Source of the DNA: Bacteroidia bacterium
GTDB taxonomy: Bacteria; Bacteroidota; Bacteroidia; B-17B0; Aurantibacillaceae
NCBI GenBank assembly: GCA_021740825.1
Contig: JAIOZA010000008.1
Coordinates: 1-39,863 of the forward strand
Length of the DNA: 39,863 bases
Direction: 5' to 3'
The translations under genes and the position numbers were made by a program. Below, one piece after another: positions 36,314-39,863 of the stretch; the stretch's first letter is position 1; each line of letters begins with the position of its first letter. Under the pieces are notes generated by a model, which worked only from the letters and a program-made list of their open reading frames with translations, was not told where the DNA came from and did no database searches.

Positions 36314-38588
36314 CGCTTTTATATTATTTATTTCTTTCATAAACTTTTGTGGTTTCTCACAAAAGCAAACTAACGGTTTACCTATTATTCCTATTCCAAA
36401 ATCATTTGAAATAACGTCTGGACAATTTACACTATCACCTTCTACAAAAATCGTCGTTACATCTACTTCGCATCAAAATGAAATAGATTGGTTAAATGAT
36501 TATCTCGATAAATACTACCATTTTAAATTACAAACTACAATAGCGATTCCTAAATACGATTCTTATATTGAATTTGCATTCACTCAAACCGAAATAAAAT
36601 CAAATGAGGAATATGAATTAACGATTTCAAACAATAATATTCAAATTTCAGCAAAAGAAAAAAGTGCAGGAATTTTTTATGCGATACAAACTTTGATACA
36701 AGTATTACCCGTTGAAAAAGCAACAACACTTGTTATTCCTTGCCTTAAAATAAAAGATGCTCCTCGTTTCGAATGGCGAGGAATGCACTTAGATGTTTGC
36801 CGACATTTTTTTTCGGTTTTGTTTATCAAAAAGTACATTGATTTAATTGCTATGTATAAGATGAATACTTTTCATTGGCATTTAACCGAAGATCAAGGAT
36901 GGAGAATTGAAATAAAAAAATATCCAAAGCTAACTCAAATTGGAGCATATAGAAAAGGCACCATGGTTGGTCCGTATAGTGACCAAAAATTCGACAGCAA
37001 ACCTTATGGCGGTTTTTACACTCAAGAAGAAATAAAAGATATTGTAGCTTATGCCACTAAACGTCATGTAACTATTGTTCCAGAAATAGAAATGCCTGGA
37101 CATTCCGTTGCCGCTATAGCCTCTTATCCTTGGTTGTCTTGCACAGGCAAACAAATAGAAGTAGAAAAAGGATGGGGCGTTTTTGAAGATGTATATTGTA
37201 CTAAAGATTCAACCTTTGAGTTTTTACAAAATGTATTAGATGAAGTGATAGCTTTATTTCCCGGAAAATACATTCATATTGGCGGCGACGAATCTCCTAA
37301 AACAAGATGGAAAATTTGCCCAAATTGTCAGTCAAAAATAAAAAGTGAACATTTAAAAGGTGAGCATGAATTACAGAGCTATTTTATAAAACGTATTGAA
37401 AAATATGTCAACTCAAAAGGAAAACAAATTATTGGTTGGGACGAAATATTAGAAGGTGGTTTAGCGCCAAATGCTGCTGTAATGAGTTGGCAAGGAATTG
37501 ACGGCGGCATAGCAGCGGCCAAACAGAAGCATAAAGTTGTTATGACTCCTGGTTCACATTGTTATTTTGATCATTATCAATCAGCACCTAGTGGAGAGCC
37601 CTTAGCAATAGGTGGATACACACCATTAGAAAAAGTTTATAGTTATGAACCTGTGCCATCTGTTTTAAATGAAGAAGAGCAATCATATATCATGGGGGCA
37701 CAAGCTAATCTTTGGACAGAATATATCTTAGATGAAAAACAATTAGAATATATGGCTATGCCAAGAATGGCAGCCTTAGCTGAAGTACTATGGTCGGAAA
37801 AAGACAAGAAAAATGAAACTGATTTTTTAAATCGTTTACAAACTCATTTTCTATTGTTGGATAAATTAGATGTCAACTATGCTAAAGCATTATATAAAGT
37901 AGAACAAAAAATTACTGCATCCTCAAAACCAAATACGGTTGCACTAGAATTAATTGCTAATGCTTCATTAGGGAGCATTCGTTACACTTTAGATGGAAGC
38001 ATGCCCACTGCCAATTCAGAGAAGTATCAATCGTCTATAACCTTAGATAAGGATATAACAATTTCAAGTGCGCTTTTTAAAGATGACCAATTAAAAGGAA
38101 AAATATCAAGTCGTAATTATGAAATCAACATAGCAACCAATAAACCTATCACATTAAAAAACGAACCCTCCAAATCTTACAATTACGGCGGCAGTTTTAC
38201 ATTAGTAAATGGAGTTGTAGCAAAATTACCAAGGGATAATAATGAGTGGCTTGGATGGAGCGGAAAAGACATAGAAGCAACGATTAATTTAGAAAAAGCC
38301 CAAGAAATTTCATATTTACAAATTGGCTTTTTAACTGAAGAACTTAATTGGATTTACTTACCAAAATCTGTAGAATTCTTTGTCTCATTAGATGGTGTAA
38401 ATTTTACATCTATAAAAAAACTATTAACCGAAGATTTTAAATTTGAGCGATTTGCAAAGATTTCTTTTCCAGTGACAACAGCAAAGTATGTAAAAATTAT
38501 AGCTCAAAATTTTGGTAAAATACCAAGCGGGAAACCAGGTGCTGGCGAGGATTCTTGGCTATTTAGCGATGAAATACAAATCAAATAA
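36297..38588 (+). CDS. GH20 beta-N-acetylhexosaminidase, exported
   Basis: 763 residues. ATG codons at 36297 and 36300 are both possible starts; each leaves the signal peptide (to about residue 21, FCGFSQ) intact. Residues 28-150 are the GH20b N-terminal domain. The TIM barrel (about 155-515) has FEWRGMHLDVCRHF, HWHLTEDQGWRIEIKKYP, PEIEMPGHS and the catalytic pair D331-E332 in HIGGDESPKTRWK, which works through the substrate's acetamido group. WQGIDGG and QANLWTEY complete the active site. The C terminus has a chitobiase-like domain (RYTLDGSMPT) and an F5/8-type C sugar-binding-like module (about 645-763). It removes terminal GlcNAc or GalNAc in the periplasm. Its start overlaps the preceding gene, and the next gene begins 2 bp after its stop. 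Confidence 0.95.
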   Translation: MMKKNSAFILFISFINFCGFSQKQTNGLPIIPIPKSFEITSGQFTLSPSTKIVVTSTSHQNEIDWLNDYLDKYYHFKLQTTIAIPKYDSYIEFAFTQTEIKSNEEYELTISNNNIQISAKEKSAGIFYAIQTLIQVLPVEKATTLVIPCLKIKDAPRFEWRGMHLDVCRHFFSVLFIKKYIDLIAMYKMNTFHWHLTEDQGWRIEIKKYPKLTQIGAYRKGTMVGPYSDQKFDSKPYGGFYTQEEIKDIVAYATKRHVTIVPEIEMPGHSVAAIASYPWLSCTGKQIEVEKGWGVFEDVYCTKDSTFEFLQNVLDEVIALFPGKYIHIGGDESPKTRWKICPNCQSKIKSEHLKGEHELQSYFIKRIEKYVNSKGKQIIGWDEILEGGLAPNAAVMSWQGIDGGIAAAKQKHKVVMTPGSHCYFDHYQSAPSGEPLAIGGYTPLEKVYSYEPVPSVLNEEEQSYIMGAQANLWTEYILDEKQLEYMAMPRMAALAEVLWSEKDKKNETDFLNRLQTHFLLLDKLDVNYAKALYKVEQKITASSKPNTVALELIANASLGSIRYTLDGSMPTANSEKYQSSITLDKDITISSALFKDDQLKGKISSRNYEINIATNKPITLKNEPSKSYNYGGSFTLVNGVVAKLPRDNNEWLGWSGKDIEATINLEKAQEISYLQIGFLTEELNWIYLPKSVEFFVSLDGVNFTSIKKLLTEDFKFERFAKISFPVTTAKYVKIIAQNFGKIPSGKPGAGEDSWLFSDEIQIK

Positions 38589-38590
38589 AC

Positions 38591-39580
38591 ATGACAAGTA
38601 GAAGACAATTTATTAAACTTTCAGCATTAGCGTCATCTCTTTTTGCTTTTAACAAAAGCAAGGCTAATGAGTTAATTATAACTCAGAGTAAAAAAACGAT
38701 TAAACCAATCGTTATTTCTACTTGGCGTTTTGGCATAGAAGCCAATGCTGAAGCATGGAAAACATTATCGACTCAAGGCAGATCTTTAGATGCTGTGGAA
38801 GCTGGTGTAAAAATTCCAGAAGCTGATCCAAAAGAACGCAGTGTAGGATACGGTGGACGACCAGATAGAGATGGTCGCGTGACGTTAGATGCCTGCATCA
38901 TGGATGAATATTCTAATATTGGATCTGTTGGTTGTTTAGAACATATTGTTCATCCCATATCAGTTGCAAGAGCAGTGATGGAAAAAACACCTCATACTAT
39001 GCTGGTAGGAGATGGCGCTTTAGATTTTGCTTTAAGCCAAGGCTTTAAAAAAGAAAATTTACTAATCAAGGAATCGGAAGATGAATGGAAAGAATGGTTG
39101 AAGAAAGCTGAATACAAACCAAAAGCAAATATCGAAAATCATGATACCATTGGTATGGTTGCTTTAGATATGAATGGAAATTTATCAGGTGCATGTACCA
39201 CGAGTGGCATGGCATTTAAAATGCATGGGCGAATTGGCGATTCACCAATTATTGGAGCGGGTTTATTTGTGGACAATGAAATAGGTGCTGCAACTGCCAC
39301 AGGACATGGTGAAGAAGTGATGCGAATAGTTGGAAGTCATACAGTGGTTGAATTAATGCGTCAAGGCTATTCGCCTGAGGAAGCTTGTAAAAAAGCTGTG
39401 GAACGAATTATTACCATCGCTAAAAACAAAAACAAATCCTTAGATGAATTACAAATAGGATTTATTGCCATTAACAAAAAAGGCGAACATGGCGCCTACT
39501 GCTTGCAGAAAGGTTTTAACTATGCCGTTTACTCTCCCGAAATAAATAATCAATTAATTGATGCCAAACATATTATCTAA
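38591..39580 (+). CDS. N4-(beta-N-acetylglucosaminyl)-L-asparaginase, Tat-exported
   Basis: 329 residues of the Ntn-hydrolase asparaginase-2 family. The N terminus MTSRRQFIKLSALASSLFAF is a twin-arginine (SRRxFIK) signal, so it is exported folded. Autocleavage should occur between D185 and T186 in ENHDTIGMVALD, making T186 the nucleophile. GRIGDSPIIGAGLFVDNEIGA and TATGHGEE are the substrate-binding segments. GYGGRPDRDGRVTLDA is typical of the aspartylglucosaminidase branch rather than isoaspartyl peptidases. It splits the GlcNAc-Asn bond of N-glycoproteins. It starts 2 bp after the GH20 gene and overlaps cutC by 20 bp. Confidence 0.93.
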   Translation: MTSRRQFIKLSALASSLFAFNKSKANELIITQSKKTIKPIVISTWRFGIEANAEAWKTLSTQGRSLDAVEAGVKIPEADPKERSVGYGGRPDRDGRVTLDACIMDEYSNIGSVGCLEHIVHPISVARAVMEKTPHTMLVGDGALDFALSQGFKKENLLIKESEDEWKEWLKKAEYKPKANIENHDTIGMVALDMNGNLSGACTTSGMAFKMHGRIGDSPIIGAGLFVDNEIGAATATGHGEEVMRIVGSHTVVELMRQGYSPEEACKKAVERIITIAKNKNKSLDELQIGFIAINKKGEHGAYCLQKGFNYAVYSPEINNQLIDAKHII

Positions 39581-39863
39581 TAAGCTATTAGAAATTGCAT
39601 GTTTTAATATTGAATCGTGTTTGCTAGCGCAAAAAGCAGGAGCAGATAGGATAGAATTTTGCGCAGATTATTCAGTTGGCGGCATAACTCCAAATCGTGC
39701 AGACATTTTAAAAGCCAAAGAATTATTGCATATTCCTTTACATGTTATTATTCGTCCACGTGGTGGCAATTTTGATTATAGTTTAGCAGAAATAGAAACC
39801 ATAAAAAACGATATTCTATTTTGTAAACAACATCATATCAATGGTGTTGTGTTTGGCGTATTA
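39561..39863 (+). CDS. cutC: CutC family protein, 3' truncated by the window
   Basis: The ATG at 39561 lies inside the end of the asparaginase gene (20-bp overlap, different frame). 101 codons are visible and run off the right edge. KLLEIACFNIESCLLAQKAG, ADRIEFCADYSVGGITPN and IIRPRGGNFDYS are the CutC TIM-barrel signatures. CutC was named for copper tolerance in E. coli, but a direct copper role is disputed. Its tight coupling to N-glycan degradation genes here fits a carbohydrate-linked enzymatic role; this is inference. Confidence 0.92.
   Translation, partial: MPNILSNKLLEIACFNIESCLLAQKAGADRIEFCADYSVGGITPNRADILKAKELLHIPLHVIIRPRGGNFDYSLAEIETIKNDILFCKQHHINGVVFGVL

Noticed and set aside
34236..39863. 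Classical SusCD polysaccharide utilisation locus
   Set aside because: No TonB-dependent SusC or lipoprotein SusD gene is visible in this window.

Overview
The window is a 39.9 kb piece of an AT-rich Bacteroidota chromosome. The evidence is convergent: a TTTG-N19-TAAATTTG promoter of the Bacteroidota type ahead of a tRNA cluster, A-rich leaders in place of Shine-Dalgarno sites, a type IX secretion C-terminal sorting domain, a Reg_prop/Y_Y_Y/SpoIIE receptor, DUF2147 and a GH20/aspartylglucosaminidase gene group. The family or genus cannot be settled from the sequence alone; a flavobacterium-like or sphingobacterium-like lineage fits. I see no insertion sequence, prophage, CRISPR array or plasmid feature. 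The window is mostly core chromosome with some lineage-specific surface genes.

Layout. 1-2793: a gene cut by the left edge, coding for an exported protein with a very long Lys/Glu/Ala decapeptide repeat rod (about 57 units) between two TPR-like segments. 2994-3623: a 2-Cys peroxiredoxin with its own terminator. 3729-17255: the classic translation/transcription supercluster tRNA-Thr(TGT), tRNA-Tyr, tRNA-Gly, tRNA-Thr(GGT), tuf, tRNA-Trp, secE, nusG, rplK, rplA, rplJ, rplL, rpoB, rpoC. It starts at a well-formed promoter and ends at a perfect 26-nt GC-rich palindromic terminator. RNA hairpins sit between tuf and tRNA-Trp, nusG and rplK, rplJ and rplL, rplL and rpoB (a terminator-type attenuator), and rpoB and rpoC. 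17322-19550: an MscS-type channel and hemL.

19686-27490: three same-strand genes with short gaps, coding for an exported FGE/SUMF1-fold protein that lacks the catalytic cysteines, a 1015-residue PKD/propeller protein with a T9SS sorting domain, and a transmembrane receptor with a SpoIIE phosphatase output. This group is the part of the window most likely to hold undescribed biology. 27497-31068, minus strand: an exported CocE/NonD-type serine hydrolase, then a two-gene unit coding for an outer-membrane beta-barrel and a DUF2147 protein. 31298-33207: a DNA polymerase III delta-prime-type clamp loader gene that overlaps an unknown exported protein gene by ATGA. 33219-34091, minus: an RlmI-like SAM methyltransferase. 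34236 to the right edge: a tightly packed operon with a FucP-type sugar transporter, an unknown 149-residue protein, a GH20 beta-N-acetylhexosaminidase, a Tat-exported aspartylglucosaminidase and CutC. It reads as a unit for trimming and importing GlcNAc from glycoproteins.
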